Positions 9,086 to 18,766 of a stretch of DNA of 64,000 nt are shown here, one piece after another; position 1 is the stretch's first letter; each line of letters starts with the position of its first letter. Position numbers and translations under genes: made by a program. Origin of the DNA: VYFG01 sp965204165 (GTDB lineage: Bacteria > Pseudomonadota > Gammaproteobacteria > Arenicellales > Poriferihabitantaceae); the NCBI GenBank assembly GCA_965204165.1, contig OZ241969.1:1-64000 (forward strand), given 5' to 3'. Under the pieces are notes generated by a model. The model made no database searches. It saw only the letters and a program-made list of their open reading frames with translations, and was not told the DNA's origin.

Positions 9086-9420
9086 AATGCGTTGACGGGG
9101 ACGAGTAGTCCGGCCGCTGCCGGGACGCGGAACACCGGTTCCGCCTCCAGCGATCAGGGGATGGTGCAAGCCCTGACGGCATGCCGGGTGAATATCACCC
9201 CGGAGCAGCCCGCCGAAACGGCGCACGGTGTGCGCCGGAGTAGACCGGGCCGGATGCCTCCGATACGGGCCGGGGTCATGATGGTGACCCGATGAGGTGC
9301 ATTCCGCGAGGGAGGCACGAAGCCGGGTGGTACCGCGATGCGTATCCCGTCGCCCCGGCAGGTGATGCAAGGTTCGGTCTTCGATTGGCGGGCCCTTGCG
9401 TGATCTGCCGGGGTTTTTTT
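9086..9420 (+). ncRNA. T-box riboswitch (isoleucine), transcription-attenuating leader of ileS
   Basis: This leader has the hallmarks of a tRNA-sensing T-box. Near its 5' end is GGGGACGAGTAG. A stem I distal element follows (GGGGATGGTGCAAGCCC at about 9157-9173). The specifier loop around 9190-9205 reads GTGAATATCACCCCGGAG, with ATC at 9194-9196 (an isoleucine codon). Stem II/III sequence with AGTAGACC lies near 9240. The almost invariant T-box AAGCCGGGTGGTACCGCG ends at 9337. A strong terminator follows: CCCCGGCAG (9353-9361) pairs with CTGCCGGGG (9405-9413) before seven T residues. Uncharged tRNA-Ile should pair with ATC and with TGG in the T-box, stabilise the antiterminator and allow ileS transcription. 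The matching specifier and downstream gene make the call firm. Confidence 0.92.
9353..9420 (+). terminator. regulated intrinsic terminator of the T-box leader
   Basis: A 9-bp GC-rich stem (CCCCGGCAG / CTGCCGGGG), with a second internal pairing of GCAAG with CTTGC, is followed directly by TTTTTTT at 9414-9420. It lies 16 bases downstream of the T-box and 38 bases before the ileS ATG, as expected for premature termination control. Confidence 0.88.
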
Positions 9421-9458
9421 CGTCCCGGCGTTTTACACAGACACTGGAATCACAGATC

Positions 9459-12400
9459 ATGGCATTCAGCGAAGTCAGCAGCCGCTACGACGGGCCCGCA
9501 CTGGAGGCGGAGGTCCTCGAATTCTGGGACCGCGAATCGATCTTCGAAAAATCCCTCGAGCAGAGCGAGGGCCGGCCAAGGTTCAGTTTCAACGAGGGCC
9601 CCCCCACCGCGAACGGCAGGCCGGGCATCCACCATGTCCTGGCGCGGACGTTCAAGGACATCTATCCCCGCTACAAGACCATGCGCGGGTACCACGCCCC
9701 CCGCAAGGGGGGATGGGACACCCATGGCCTGCCGGTGGAGCACGAGATCGAGAAGAAACTCGGGATCTTCGACAAGAAGGAAATCGAAAGGCAGGTGGGC
9801 ATCGCCGAATTCACCCGCCAGTGCCGCGAATCCGTGATGACCTACATCGGCGAGTGGGAGGCCATGACCCGGCGCATGGGATACTGGGTCAACCTCGAGG
9901 AGGCGTACTACACCCTCGACAACCGGTACATCGAGTCGGCCTGGAACCTGCTCCGGCAGATCTGGGACAAGGGGCTCATCTACCAGGGCTACAAGGTGGT
10001 GCCCTACGACCCCCGCATCGGCGCCACGCTGTCCTCCCACGAGGTGGCGCTGGGCTACCAGGAAGTGGAGGATCCCTCCATCACGGTGCGCTTCCGGCTG
10101 TCCGGCATGGCCGACACCAGCTTCCTGGTGTGGACCACCACGCCCTGGACGCTGCCGTCCAACCTGCTCCTGGCGGTCGGGGACGACGTCGACTACGCGT
10201 TCGTGGAAACCGGGGACGAGACGCTGATCGTCGCGGCCGCCCGCCTGGATGCCCTGTTCGGCGATGCGGACTGCCGCGTGGCGAAAACCGTGAAGGGCCG
10301 GGACCTGGTGGGCACCCGCTACGAGCGGCTGTTCGACTTCCTCGACGTGCCCCGGGGCGACCCGTTCCGCGTGGTGGCGGCGGACTTCGTCAGCACGGAG
10401 GACGGCACCGGCATCGTTCATGCCGCCCCGGCCTACGGCGTGGACGACCTGGCCCTGGGGGAGCGCGAGGGCCTGCCGGTGGTGCACGGTGTCGGCCTCG
10501 ACGGCTGCTTCAGGCCGGAGGCCGGCCCGGTGGCCGGCCTGTTCTTCAAGGATGCGGACCCGGTGATCTGTTCCCTGCTGGAAGAGAGGGATCTCATGTT
10601 CCTGAACGAGAAGGCCCAGCACAACTACCCGTTCGGCTGGCGTACCGGCGACCCGCTGATCTACTACGCCAAGGAGGCCTGGTATATCCGCACCACGGAG
10701 ATCAGGGACCGGATGGTGGCCCTCAACCGCACCATCAACTGGGTACCCGAAACCATCCGGGAGGGGCGGTTCGGCAACTGGCTCGAGAACAACGTCGACT
10801 GGGCGCTTTCGCGGGAGCGTTTCTGGGGCACGCCGCTGCCGGTGTGGACGGACGGCGAGGGCAACTACCACTGCATCGGCTCCCTGGCGGAACTCGAGGA
10901 GCTGAGCGGCGAATCCATGGCGGATGTCGACCTGCACCGCCCGCGCATCGACGGGGTCACATTCGAGAAGGACGGCAAGACCTGGAACCGCGTGCCGGAG
11001 GTGATCGACTGCTGGTTCGATTCCGGCGCGATGACCTATGCCCAGTGGCACTACCCCTTCGAGAACCACGAGACGTTCGAGGCGCACTTTCCCGCGGACT
11101 ACATCTGCGAGGCCATCGACCAGACCCGGGGCTGGTTCTATACCCTGCACGCCATCGCCGCGCTGGTGTCCGACAGCGTGGCCTACCGGAACTGCGTCTG
11201 CCTGAGCCATATCGTGGACGCCAACGGCAAGAAAATGTCCAAGTCCCTCGGCAACATCGTCGACCCCTACGACGTGTTCGACACCATCGGCGTGGATGCC
11301 CTGCGCTGGCTGTTTCTCGCCCGCACCGCCCCGGATGCGCAGAAACGGATTTCGGTGGACATCGTGCGGGAGGTGGCGGCGTCCTTCGTCAATACCTTCT
11401 GGAACACCTACGCGTTCTTCGTGCTCTATGCCCGGCTGGACGGCTTCGACCCGGGGCAACGCATCCCGGTGGCCGAGCGCCCGGAAATCGACCGCTGGGT
11501 CCTTGCCCTCGCCCACGGCACACTGAAGACCGTCACGGAATTCCTGGATGCCTACGACGCCCGCGGCGCCGGCGAGGCCATCGAAAAACTGGTGGACCAG
11601 CTCAGCAACTGGTATGTCCGCCGCAACCGCAGGCGCTTCTGGAAAAGCGAGGCCGGCGCGGACAAGCAGGCCGCCTACCTGACACTGTACGAATGCCTCG
11701 ACATGGCCCACCGGATGATGGCGCCCTTCATGCCCTTCCTGAGCGAGGCGATATACCGGAACCTGGCCGGCCAGGTTCCGGGCGGTCCCGAGAGCGTCCA
11801 CCTGACCCCCTGGCCGGAGGCGGACCCGGACTGCCTGGACGACCGGCTGGTCTACGAGATGGACATGGTGCAGCAGGCGGTGGCCCTTGGCCGCACCACC
11901 CGCGAGGAGAGCCGCGTCCGGGTACGACAGCCGCTCTCCCGCCTGCTGGTGAGTGCGCCGGACGAGCGCGCCCGCGCGGCGGTCTCAAGGCACGCGAGGC
12001 AGGTCGAGGAGGAACTCAACGTCAAGGCGGTGGAATTCATCAGCGGCGACAGCAACCTGGTCAGCTACCAGGTGAAACCCAACTTTCCGAGCCTCGGCAA
12101 GCGCTACGGCAAGCTGATGCCCGCCATCAAGAAGGCGCTTGCGGAAGCCGACGGCGCCTGGATCGCCGGGGAGGTCGCCGCGGGCCGGCCGTTCACGCTC
12201 GGCATCGAGGAGCAGGATGTCACCTTCGAACCCGGGGACTGCCAGGTGCTGACCGGCTCCGCCGAGGGCTATGCCTGCGCCGCCGGGGGCGGCTTCATGG
12301 TCGCCCTCGACACCGGCCTGAACGACGAACTGGTCCTGGAGGGCCTTGCCCGGGAAATCGTGCGATCCGTCCAGGATGCGCGCAAGTCCGCCGGCCTCGA

Positions 12401-12593
12401 CGTGTCGGACCGGATCATCCTGGGCATCAGCGGAACGGGGGCGGTGCCGGAGGCGCTGCGCGTGCACGGCGAATACATCGCCGCGGAAACCCTGGCGGCA
12501 GAGCTGGCGGCTGCGGATGCCGTGGAGGGCTGGTCGGCGGAGCGGTCACTGGAGGACACCTCCTGGAGCATCACGCTGGCAAGGGCAGGCTGA
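9459..12593 (+). CDS. ileS: isoleucyl-tRNA synthetase, type 2
   Basis: A class I aminoacyl-tRNA synthetase of 1044 residues that charges tRNA-Ile. The HIGH motif is the variant GIHH at residues 56-59, in the context TANGRPGIHHVLAR, and the active-site signature is KMSKS at 592-596. The long CP1 editing domain includes WTTTPWTLPSN. Length and wording (YKTMRGYHAPRKGGWDTHGLP, then a LGIFDKKEIE segment) place it in the type 2 group found in eukaryotes, Actinobacteria and scattered bacteria, which is naturally less sensitive to mupirocin, rather than the roughly 940-residue E. coli type. No second ileS is in the window. The T-box upstream controls it. The type assignment is by recognition, not alignment. 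Confidence 0.93.
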   Translation: MAFSEVSSRYDGPALEAEVLEFWDRESIFEKSLEQSEGRPRFSFNEGPPTANGRPGIHHVLARTFKDIYPRYKTMRGYHAPRKGGWDTHGLPVEHEIEKKLGIFDKKEIERQVGIAEFTRQCRESVMTYIGEWEAMTRRMGYWVNLEEAYYTLDNRYIESAWNLLRQIWDKGLIYQGYKVVPYDPRIGATLSSHEVALGYQEVEDPSITVRFRLSGMADTSFLVWTTTPWTLPSNLLLAVGDDVDYAFVETGDETLIVAAARLDALFGDADCRVAKTVKGRDLVGTRYERLFDFLDVPRGDPFRVVAADFVSTEDGTGIVHAAPAYGVDDLALGEREGLPVVHGVGLDGCFRPEAGPVAGLFFKDADPVICSLLEERDLMFLNEKAQHNYPFGWRTGDPLIYYAKEAWYIRTTEIRDRMVALNRTINWVPETIREGRFGNWLENNVDWALSRERFWGTPLPVWTDGEGNYHCIGSLAELEELSGESMADVDLHRPRIDGVTFEKDGKTWNRVPEVIDCWFDSGAMTYAQWHYPFENHETFEAHFPADYICEAIDQTRGWFYTLHAIAALVSDSVAYRNCVCLSHIVDANGKKMSKSLGNIVDPYDVFDTIGVDALRWLFLARTAPDAQKRISVDIVREVAASFVNTFWNTYAFFVLYARLDGFDPGQRIPVAERPEIDRWVLALAHGTLKTVTEFLDAYDARGAGEAIEKLVDQLSNWYVRRNRRRFWKSEAGADKQAAYLTLYECLDMAHRMMAPFMPFLSEAIYRNLAGQVPGGPESVHLTPWPEADPDCLDDRLVYEMDMVQQAVALGRTTREESRVRVRQPLSRLLVSAPDERARAAVSRHARQVEEELNVKAVEFISGDSNLVSYQVKPNFPSLGKRYGKLMPAIKKALAEADGAWIAGEVAAGRPFTLGIEEQDVTFEPGDCQVLTGSAEGYACAAGGGFMVALDTGLNDELVLEGLAREIVRSVQDARKSAGLDVSDRIILGISGTGAVPEALRVHGEYIAAETLAAELAAADAVEGWSAERSLEDTSWSITLARAG

Positions 12594-12667
12594 TCGGACT
12601 TGCCGGCCGGCACGGGATTGCAGGTCCCGGGCCGGCCCTGCGAATGGCGACCCGGACAGCCCCGGGC

Positions 12668-13723
12668 TCAGGCCGTATTGCCGGCCCGCCGCTCTGATTT
12701 CCTTGCCAGGATCCGCCGGCGGCGCTCATTGATGCGTCGGTCGCCTTCCGGGGTGCCGTCATGGAAGCTGCCGAAGATCTTGTCCCAGGGCGTTTCGTAG
12801 GTGCCGTAATTGCAGTGGATGTACTTGTGGTGCAGCTGGTGCATGAAATCGCCCAGCTGGACCTGGACCTTGCTGGAGAGCTTCAGCTTGTCGTAGCCGC
12901 AATGCGAAGTCGGCCCGGCAATGGTGTGAAGCAGCAGGTTGAAGATCATGTGGATGGGATGGCTTGCGACGAGGAAATAGATCAGGGCATCCGAATAGAG
13001 CCCGATATGCTCGACGGGGTGCATCGCATGACCGGACCAGGGGCCGGTATTGACGTTCTTGTGATGCCAGGAATGGACGTGCCTGTACAGGGGCCCGATG
13101 TGCAGCGCACGGTGGAACCAGTAGAAATGAAAACCGGACCAGACCGGGATGAGCAGCAGGACGCCGATGAACAGCCCCGGATTCTCCGTGAAGGTGATCA
13201 GCACGGCATAGCCGTTGGCATAGGCCCACAGCATCAGGCATTCGAACAGGGTGCCGACCAGGACCGACGAGCCCAGGGTCCAGAACATGTTGTCCCAGAC
13301 CTGGTTGCCGAAATGAAACACCCTGGAATCCCTGGCGAGCGGGCGCTTGTCGTAGCGCATCTCGTCCCCCTGCCCGGAAAAGGTGAAGAACCAGAGATGG
13401 AGCCCCCCTGCGATCGTCAGGACAAGGATGAAGTTGCGCAGCCAGATCTCGAACATCCAGTCGAACCGGAAGGTCGCGGTCCGCTCCAGCGACGGCACGA
13501 ACCAGTGCCAGATCGCGATCGCCGCCAACAGGATGAAGAACCGCTCCGCCAGCGGACTCCAGGACTTCAGCAGGTAGACCAGGCACTTCCCCGGCTTGAG
13601 CGGCCATTCGCAATAGGGCGCCTGGGTGATCGGCAGGTCCGGCGTGAAGTGCCAGGTGTTCCGGGGCGCCCGTCTTTTTCCGGGTGCGGCCATGCCGCCT
13701 GCGGTCGCATCGACTCCGGTCAT
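12668..13723 (-). CDS. sterol desaturase / fatty acid hydroxylase superfamily protein
   Basis: A 351-residue integral membrane di-iron oxygenase. Four or five hydrophobic helices precede the histidine clusters that bind iron: FHRALHIGPLYRHVHSWHH (HxxxH and HxxHH), a central HPVEHIG, and the C-terminal HQLHHKYIHCNYG. Such enzymes hydroxylate or desaturate lipids at the membrane; the substrate here is unknown. It is monocistronic on the minus strand, and the start MTGVDATAGG is followed by a basic stretch. The N-terminal 45 residues are soluble. Confidence 0.85.
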   Translation of the reverse strand: MTGVDATAGGMAAPGKRRAPRNTWHFTPDLPITQAPYCEWPLKPGKCLVYLLKSWSPLAERFFILLAAIAIWHWFVPSLERTATFRFDWMFEIWLRNFILVLTIAGGLHLWFFTFSGQGDEMRYDKRPLARDSRVFHFGNQVWDNMFWTLGSSVLVGTLFECLMLWAYANGYAVLITFTENPGLFIGVLLLIPVWSGFHFYWFHRALHIGPLYRHVHSWHHKNVNTGPWSGHAMHPVEHIGLYSDALIYFLVASHPIHMIFNLLLHTIAGPTSHCGYDKLKLSSKVQVQLGDFMHQLHHKYIHCNYGTYETPWDKIFGSFHDGTPEGDRRINERRRRILARKSERRAGNTA

Positions 13724-14523
13724 GTTCGTCTCACCTCGTGTCAGTCAGTTCAGGGTCTGCCGCCGAATTCCGGCAAACCCGGCCTATGGGGGTTTTCAGG
13801 AATGCGGGAACAACGGAGAAACATCCCCGGGCTTTATTCCGCTCATGACCAGCCCGAGCAGCCTGTCTCCTGCCGGGCGCTGGCAAGCGATACCCCGATC
13901 GGCTGCAGGCGGATGGATACAGCCCGGGAAGGCCGGAGGCGCACACCCTGGCGGAGAAAAAGGGAACCGGTGACATCGCATCACCATGAAGGTGCACTGG
14001 AGGATTCGCAGGGTATTTTTGTTGACTCCCGCAAGTCAATATCAGGATCGGCGGAGATTCATTCCCGGACGCATTGCCGGCGGGTTTTGACGCAGGCGGA
14101 GCATATCCCGGAGCCCCTGCAGGCGCCCGACCAGGTGATTCGCCCATGTGCCATTTCCCATTGCCCCGGATACCCCGCGGCGGCGGTCATGGAATCGGGG
14201 AATCATCTTCCGGTGCTGGTCCCGGAATGTTCCGCCGCGAACTTGCCGTCAGATATCGGCAGTATTCTGATTCCCCGCCTGGAATGGCTATAATCCGCGT
14301 GCGGGAGCGGCCTTTCAGAACCCTTCCCTGCGGCTTCTTCCAACCGGTCAATTCAAATCCATATCGACATGTCAAAATCCGCTGTTGCGGCCGGCATCAC
14401 CGGCAGGCACGGCAGCCGCGCGAACGGGTTTCCGCCGGATCCGGTCATCCTGCCGGCAACCCTGGCGCCCTCCTCCGGCCATCGGCCCCGTCCCGGCGGA
14501 CGGCATGATTCGGGGGGCCTTGC
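13724..14523. other. 800-base intergenic region with a candidate promoter
   Basis: No convincing gene on either strand; open frames here lack Shine-Dalgarno sites and protein-like composition. The most notable signal is a perfect TATAAT at 14289-14294 with TTCTGA at 14265-14270, spacing 18, pointing to the nucleotide-sugar genes at 14524. That would give an mRNA leader of roughly 220 nt. The remainder should also hold the promoter of the divergent hydroxylase gene. Confidence 0.45.
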
Positions 14524-15531
14524 ATGGAGGTCCTGATCACGGGCGGCGCCGGATTTGTCGGCGCCGCACTGGCCCATCGCCTGCTGGACGAGGGTCACCG
14601 GATTCACGTCGTCGACAACCTCAGCGACTACTATGAGGTGAGCCTCAAGGAAGCCCGGCTCGACCGCCTGAAGGACCGGGAGGGCTGCAGCTTCCAGGCC
14701 GCCGACATCGCCGACCGGGACGCCATGGCGTCGCTGTTCCGCGGCCGGACATTCGACGTGGTGGTCCACATGGCGGCCCAGGCCGGGGTGAGATACTCGC
14801 TGGAAAATCCCGCGGCCTATGTCAACGCCAACCTGACCGGGTTCGGCAACATCCTGGAAGGCTGCCGCCACGGCGGCGTCGGCCACCTGGTGTTCGCATC
14901 CAGCAGCTCGGTCTACGGCGGAAACACCAAGCTGCCGTTCAGCGAGGACGACCCGGTTGACCACCCGGTCTCCCTCTATGCCGCCACCAAGAAAGCCAAC
15001 GAGCTGATGGCGCATACCTATGCCCACCTGTACGGCCTTCCCTGCACGGGCCTCCGGTTCTTCACCGTCTACGGGCCCTGGGGACGGCCTGACATGGCCT
15101 TTTTCAAGTTCACCCGGCTGATGCTCGCCAATGAGCCCATCCCGGTCTACAACAATGGCCGGATGACCAGGGATTTCACCTATATCGACGACATCGTCGA
15201 GGGGATGCGAAGGGTGCTGGACAAGCCGGCATCCCCGTCGGAAACGTTCGACCCGGAGCGGCCCACCCCGGCGGAGAGCCTGGCGCCGTTCAGAATCCTC
15301 AACATCGGCAATGGCAGCCGGGTCCGGCTCATGGACTACATCGCCGCCCTGGAGAACTGTCTTGGCATCAAGGCCGAATACCGGATGCTGCCGATGCGGG
15401 ACGGCGATGTCGTCGCCACCCATGCGGACGTCAGCAGGCTCGAATCGCTCACGGGCTATCGCCCGTCCACGACGATCGAGGACGGCCTGGCGCGCTTCTG
15501 CCACTGGTACCGCGGGTACTACAGCGCCTGA
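14524..15531 (+). CDS. NAD-dependent epimerase, UDP-glucuronate 4-epimerase-like
   Basis: A 335-residue extended short-chain dehydrogenase. The Rossmann signature TGGAGFVG is at residues 6-13, the catalytic Ser region is FASSSSVYGG, and the active-site pair is Tyr152/Lys156 in YAATKK. The segment TVYGPWGRPDMAFFKFT and the ending typical of UDP-glucuronate 4-epimerases support that activity, which makes UDP-galacturonate for polysaccharides. It is followed 6 bases later by a UDP-sugar dehydrogenase gene, so both belong to one nucleotide-sugar operon for surface glycan. No glycosyltransferases are nearby. Confidence 0.85.
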   Translation: MEVLITGGAGFVGAALAHRLLDEGHRIHVVDNLSDYYEVSLKEARLDRLKDREGCSFQAADIADRDAMASLFRGRTFDVVVHMAAQAGVRYSLENPAAYVNANLTGFGNILEGCRHGGVGHLVFASSSSVYGGNTKLPFSEDDPVDHPVSLYAATKKANELMAHTYAHLYGLPCTGLRFFTVYGPWGRPDMAFFKFTRLMLANEPIPVYNNGRMTRDFTYIDDIVEGMRRVLDKPASPSETFDPERPTPAESLAPFRILNIGNGSRVRLMDYIAALENCLGIKAEYRMLPMRDGDVVATHADVSRLESLTGYRPSTTIEDGLARFCHWYRGYYSA

Positions 15532-15537
15532 GCCGCC

Positions 15538-16857
15538 GTGAATCAGACGCCCCACCAGCAGCTGATCGGCAGGCTCAAGGACCGAAGCGCGGCCATCGGG
15601 ATCGTGGGCATGGGCTATGTCGGGCTGCCGCTGGCGCTCCGTTTCGCGGAAGCGGGTTACCGGGTGCGCGGCTTCGATATCGAACCGGAGCGCGTCGACC
15701 TCATGAACCGGGGCGGCAGCCACATCGCCCACATCCGGGAGGACCGGGTGGCCGGGGCGGTGGCCCGGGGCTTCCGCGCCACCACCGACTTCACGGAAAT
15801 CGCCGCAATGGATGCGGTGATCCTTTGCCTGCCCACCCCTCTCGGCCGCCACCGCGAGCCGGACCTCGGGTTTGTCACGGGCACCACCGATGCCCTCCTG
15901 CCCCATCTGCGGCCGGGGCAGGTCATCTCCCTTGAAAGCACCACCTACCCCGGGACCACGGACGAGGAGCTGCTGCCGCGGCTGGAATCCACCGGCCTCG
16001 AGGTGGGCAAGGATCTGTTCCTGGTCTATTCACCGGAACGGGAGGATCCGGGAAACCCTGAATTCGGCACGGGAAACATCCCCAAGATCTGCGGCGGGCA
16101 CACCGACGCCTGCCTGGCTGCCGGGGTGGCGCTCTACGAACAGGCCATCGACACGGTGGTGCCGGTCAGCTCCACCCGGGTGGCGGAAATGACCAAGCTT
16201 CTCGAGAACATTCACCGAGCGGTGAACATCGGCCTTGTCAACGAAATGAAGGTCGTGGCGGACCGCATGGGGATCAACATCCACGAAGTGATCGATGCCG
16301 CCGGGACCAAGCCGTTCGGTTTCACCCCCTACTATCCCGGTCCCGGGCTCGGGGGGCACTGCATCCCCATCGACCCGTTCTACCTCACCTGGAAGGCGCG
16401 GGAATACGGTATCAACACCCGCTTCATCGAACTTGCCGGCGAGGTGAACACGGCGATGCCGAAATGGGTTGTCGGCAAGGTGGTCGATGCTCTCAACGGC
16501 GCCGGCATGGCCGTCAGGGGCGCCCGTATCCTGGTACTCGGGATCGCGTACAAGAAAAATGTGGATGACATGCGGGAGTCGCCCTCCGCGGCTCTTCTGG
16601 AACTACTCCGTGAAAGGGGCGCCGACGTGGCCTATTCAGATCCCCACGTGCCGGTGTTTCCCCGGATGCGCAAGCACCACTTCGATCTGTCCAGTGTCGA
16701 TCTGGACGCCGATTCCCTGGGACAGTACGACCTGGTGCTGCTGGCGACGGACCATGACGCCTTCGACTATGCCATGATCCGTGACCACGCCAGGCTGATC
16801 GTCGACACCCGGGGCCGCTATGCCATGACGCCGGCGGAGCATATCGTGCCCGCCTGA
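15538..16857 (+). CDS. nucleotide sugar dehydrogenase (UDP-N-acetyl-hexosamine 6-dehydrogenase type)
   Basis: A 439-residue UDP-sugar 6-dehydrogenase that oxidises the C6 alcohol to a carboxylate using two NAD. Visible parts: N-terminal NAD-binding GIVGMGYVGLPLA, the central LLENIHRAVNIGLVNE helix, the catalytic Cys275 in GGHCIPIDPFYLTW, and the C-terminal GIAYKKNVDDMRESP domain. The wording is closest to WbpA/WecC-like enzymes acting on UDP-GlcNAc or UDP-GalNAc rather than UDP-glucose, though this is a recognition-level call. GTG 15538 starts 6 bases after the epimerase stop, consistent with coupling. Confidence 0.87.
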   Translation: MNQTPHQQLIGRLKDRSAAIGIVGMGYVGLPLALRFAEAGYRVRGFDIEPERVDLMNRGGSHIAHIREDRVAGAVARGFRATTDFTEIAAMDAVILCLPTPLGRHREPDLGFVTGTTDALLPHLRPGQVISLESTTYPGTTDEELLPRLESTGLEVGKDLFLVYSPEREDPGNPEFGTGNIPKICGGHTDACLAAGVALYEQAIDTVVPVSSTRVAEMTKLLENIHRAVNIGLVNEMKVVADRMGINIHEVIDAAGTKPFGFTPYYPGPGLGGHCIPIDPFYLTWKAREYGINTRFIELAGEVNTAMPKWVVGKVVDALNGAGMAVRGARILVLGIAYKKNVDDMRESPSAALLELLRERGADVAYSDPHVPVFPRMRKHHFDLSSVDLDADSLGQYDLVLLATDHDAFDYAMIRDHARLIVDTRGRYAMTPAEHIVPA

Positions 16858-17266
16858 ATATCGGTTGGGCGCTCGGGAATCCTCCCCCGCGTGCACTGGT
16901 CTTCCGCAGCCGTCGATCCTTGTGATCCGGAGGTTCCGGACCGACCCCCTCAACCTGACCCGGCCCGGCCCGGCATGAGCCACTGGACGGCCATCCGCGC
17001 TGGCTACGCCCTCATACCAGGATAGCAGCCAGTGATGCACTTCGGAGTGGAAGCGGGGCATTGGATTCATGTGGATTGGTGGCTAATATATTCTTGGGAG
17101 AGTGCAATCGATTCGGACGACCGAAATGCCGGGAATCTGTTGAAAATGCTGAAATCTCCCAGCGGGCCGTTTCCCCGGATGCATACCCAATTGCGGAACG
17201 GGACGACCCCCGTCCCGCCCTCTCGGTCCTGGCGATCTCCTCATTGCTCCGCATCCACAGAATCCA
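16858..17266. other. intergenic region between two tail-to-tail genes
   Basis: I see no gene, RNA or repeat here. Both neighbours end into it, so it needs only terminators; no clear hairpin with a T-run is present. Confidence 0.4.
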
Positions 17267-18742
17267 TCAGAACAGCCGGTTCAGACCGACCCGGACCGAG
17301 GTCACCGTGCGGTCGTACAGCGGGACGTTTGAATCGGTCCGCGACCAGTCGAACATCAGGACCGGCTGATAGCCGTTCCAGGAGACCTCGCGGTGCGACA
17401 GCGACAGGCCGGCGCTCCGCGTGCGGTCCTCGCGCCGGGTAAGGAACACCCCGTCCGGTTCGTCGAACCGCGCCGCGCTCATTCCAAGGCGGACCGACCC
17501 GCTCCAATCCTCCCCGACATCCGCCGCATAAGTCACGCTCAGCCCACCCGAGCGCCAGTTCAGGCTGCTTTGCTTGGCGGTTTCGCGCGCGAGCGTCCCG
17601 GAGAACGACAGCCAGCCCGGCCCCAGCCGGTGCGAGACGAACAGGCCGAGGGAGCGTCCCAGGGGATCGACCTCGCCTGGTTGCCCGTCATTGAATGTAG
17701 TCCAGACGCGGGGCGTGATACCCACGCGCCAGTCCTCGTCCAGGGCCTGGTCCAGCGCGAGGCCCGTCCACAGGTTGGTGGCGTAGCCGTTGCCGTCCCG
17801 AAAACGCCGCCCCACTCCCAGATCGAAGGCGAGCCGGCCCGGCAGTTGACGCCCGGCGAGCGGCGCTGCATAGCCGATGCGCGGCCCGGCAGTCACGCTT
17901 AGCCAGGTCCGGCTGTGTGCGCTCGCGCCGATGGCCGTGTTCCGGGTCGCCGAGGCGGTCGCCTCAAAGAGCACGCGCCCGTCCCCGGTCACCGGGCGCC
18001 GCCAGCGCAGCCTCGCGCCCGTGCGCGCCACCCAGGCGCCGGCCGGGCGCTCCTCCAGGTCGAACACCAGGTTGCCGAAGGCGGGGATCGCCACCGTGTC
18101 GGTCTCGGGGGCGCCGTTGATGTTGCCGTCGTACCAGAACCCGAGGTCCAGATCGACGCGCAGGCGCTGCCGGTCGAGGATTCGGGACAGGAACCCCTCC
18201 ACCTTGCGGCGCGCGTCGGCGGGCAGGTCCGGCCGGCGCCGGACATCGCGGAACAGTTCGTCCGCCTCGTCGTCGCGGCCGAGCGCGAACAGCACCGACG
18301 CGCGGTCGAGCCGGACCCGGAGGTTGTCCGGCCGCTCCTCCGCCAGCCGCGCCAGCACCTGCTCCGCCTGGACCAGCCGCCCGCCCGCCATCAGGGCCTG
18401 GGCGATGGCGAACCGCAGGGCCGTCGTGTCCGTCCCCTCCGGCAGCGTGTCCATGGTTTCGATGAGCACCGCGAAGGCGTCCACCGGCCGGCCCGCCTGG
18501 ATCAGGTGTTCGGCGACGGCCACGGCCGCCTGGATCTCGGCGGATGGAGCGCCGGCTCCCGGCCCGGATCCCGGATCGGAGGCCGTGGCAGGCGTTGCGG
18601 GAGGCTCCCCGGTCTGCGCGTGCGTTACCGTCCCCGGGGCGGCGCAGGACAGTGCGAGCGCCAGCAGCGCAAGCGCCGCGGACCGCACGGGCCGGCGGGG
18701 CAGCGTCCACCGCCCCGTCGCCATCGCGCCGGACGGCCGCAC
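17267..18742 (-). CDS. Slam-type surface lipoprotein assembly modifier (TPR + DUF560 barrel)
   Basis: A 491-residue outer-membrane protein. An Ala/Leu-rich signal peptide (SAALALLALALSCAAP) precedes a periplasmic alpha-helical TPR region (residues about 70-195: AEHLIQAGRPVDAFAVL, ALMAGGRLVQAEQVL and similar). The remaining 290 residues form a DUF560-type 14-strand barrel, starting with VDLDLGFWYDGNINGAPET and ending in an aromatic residue (VRVGLNRLF). Slam proteins move surface lipoproteins and some soluble haemophores across the outer membrane. The gene follows a candidate substrate gene by 24 bases on the same strand, the classical substrate-Slam arrangement. ATG 18724 is an alternative start. 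Confidence 0.85.
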   Translation of the reverse strand: MRPSGAMATGRWTLPRRPVRSAALALLALALSCAAPGTVTHAQTGEPPATPATASDPGSGPGAGAPSAEIQAAVAVAEHLIQAGRPVDAFAVLIETMDTLPEGTDTTALRFAIAQALMAGGRLVQAEQVLARLAEERPDNLRVRLDRASVLFALGRDDEADELFRDVRRRPDLPADARRKVEGFLSRILDRQRLRVDLDLGFWYDGNINGAPETDTVAIPAFGNLVFDLEERPAGAWVARTGARLRWRRPVTGDGRVLFEATASATRNTAIGASAHSRTWLSVTAGPRIGYAAPLAGRQLPGRLAFDLGVGRRFRDGNGYATNLWTGLALDQALDEDWRVGITPRVWTTFNDGQPGEVDPLGRSLGLFVSHRLGPGWLSFSGTLARETAKQSSLNWRSGGLSVTYAADVGEDWSGSVRLGMSAARFDEPDGVFLTRREDRTRSAGLSLSHREVSWNGYQPVLMFDWSRTDSNVPLYDRTVTSVRVGLNRLF

Positions 18743-18766
18743 CCGCTACGCCGTACCGAGAGCCGA

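Noticed and set aside
9713..12697. A 994-codon open frame overlapping ileS on the same strand
   Set aside because: It is the +1 shadow frame of ileS, rich in Arg/Gly/Pro with no domain.
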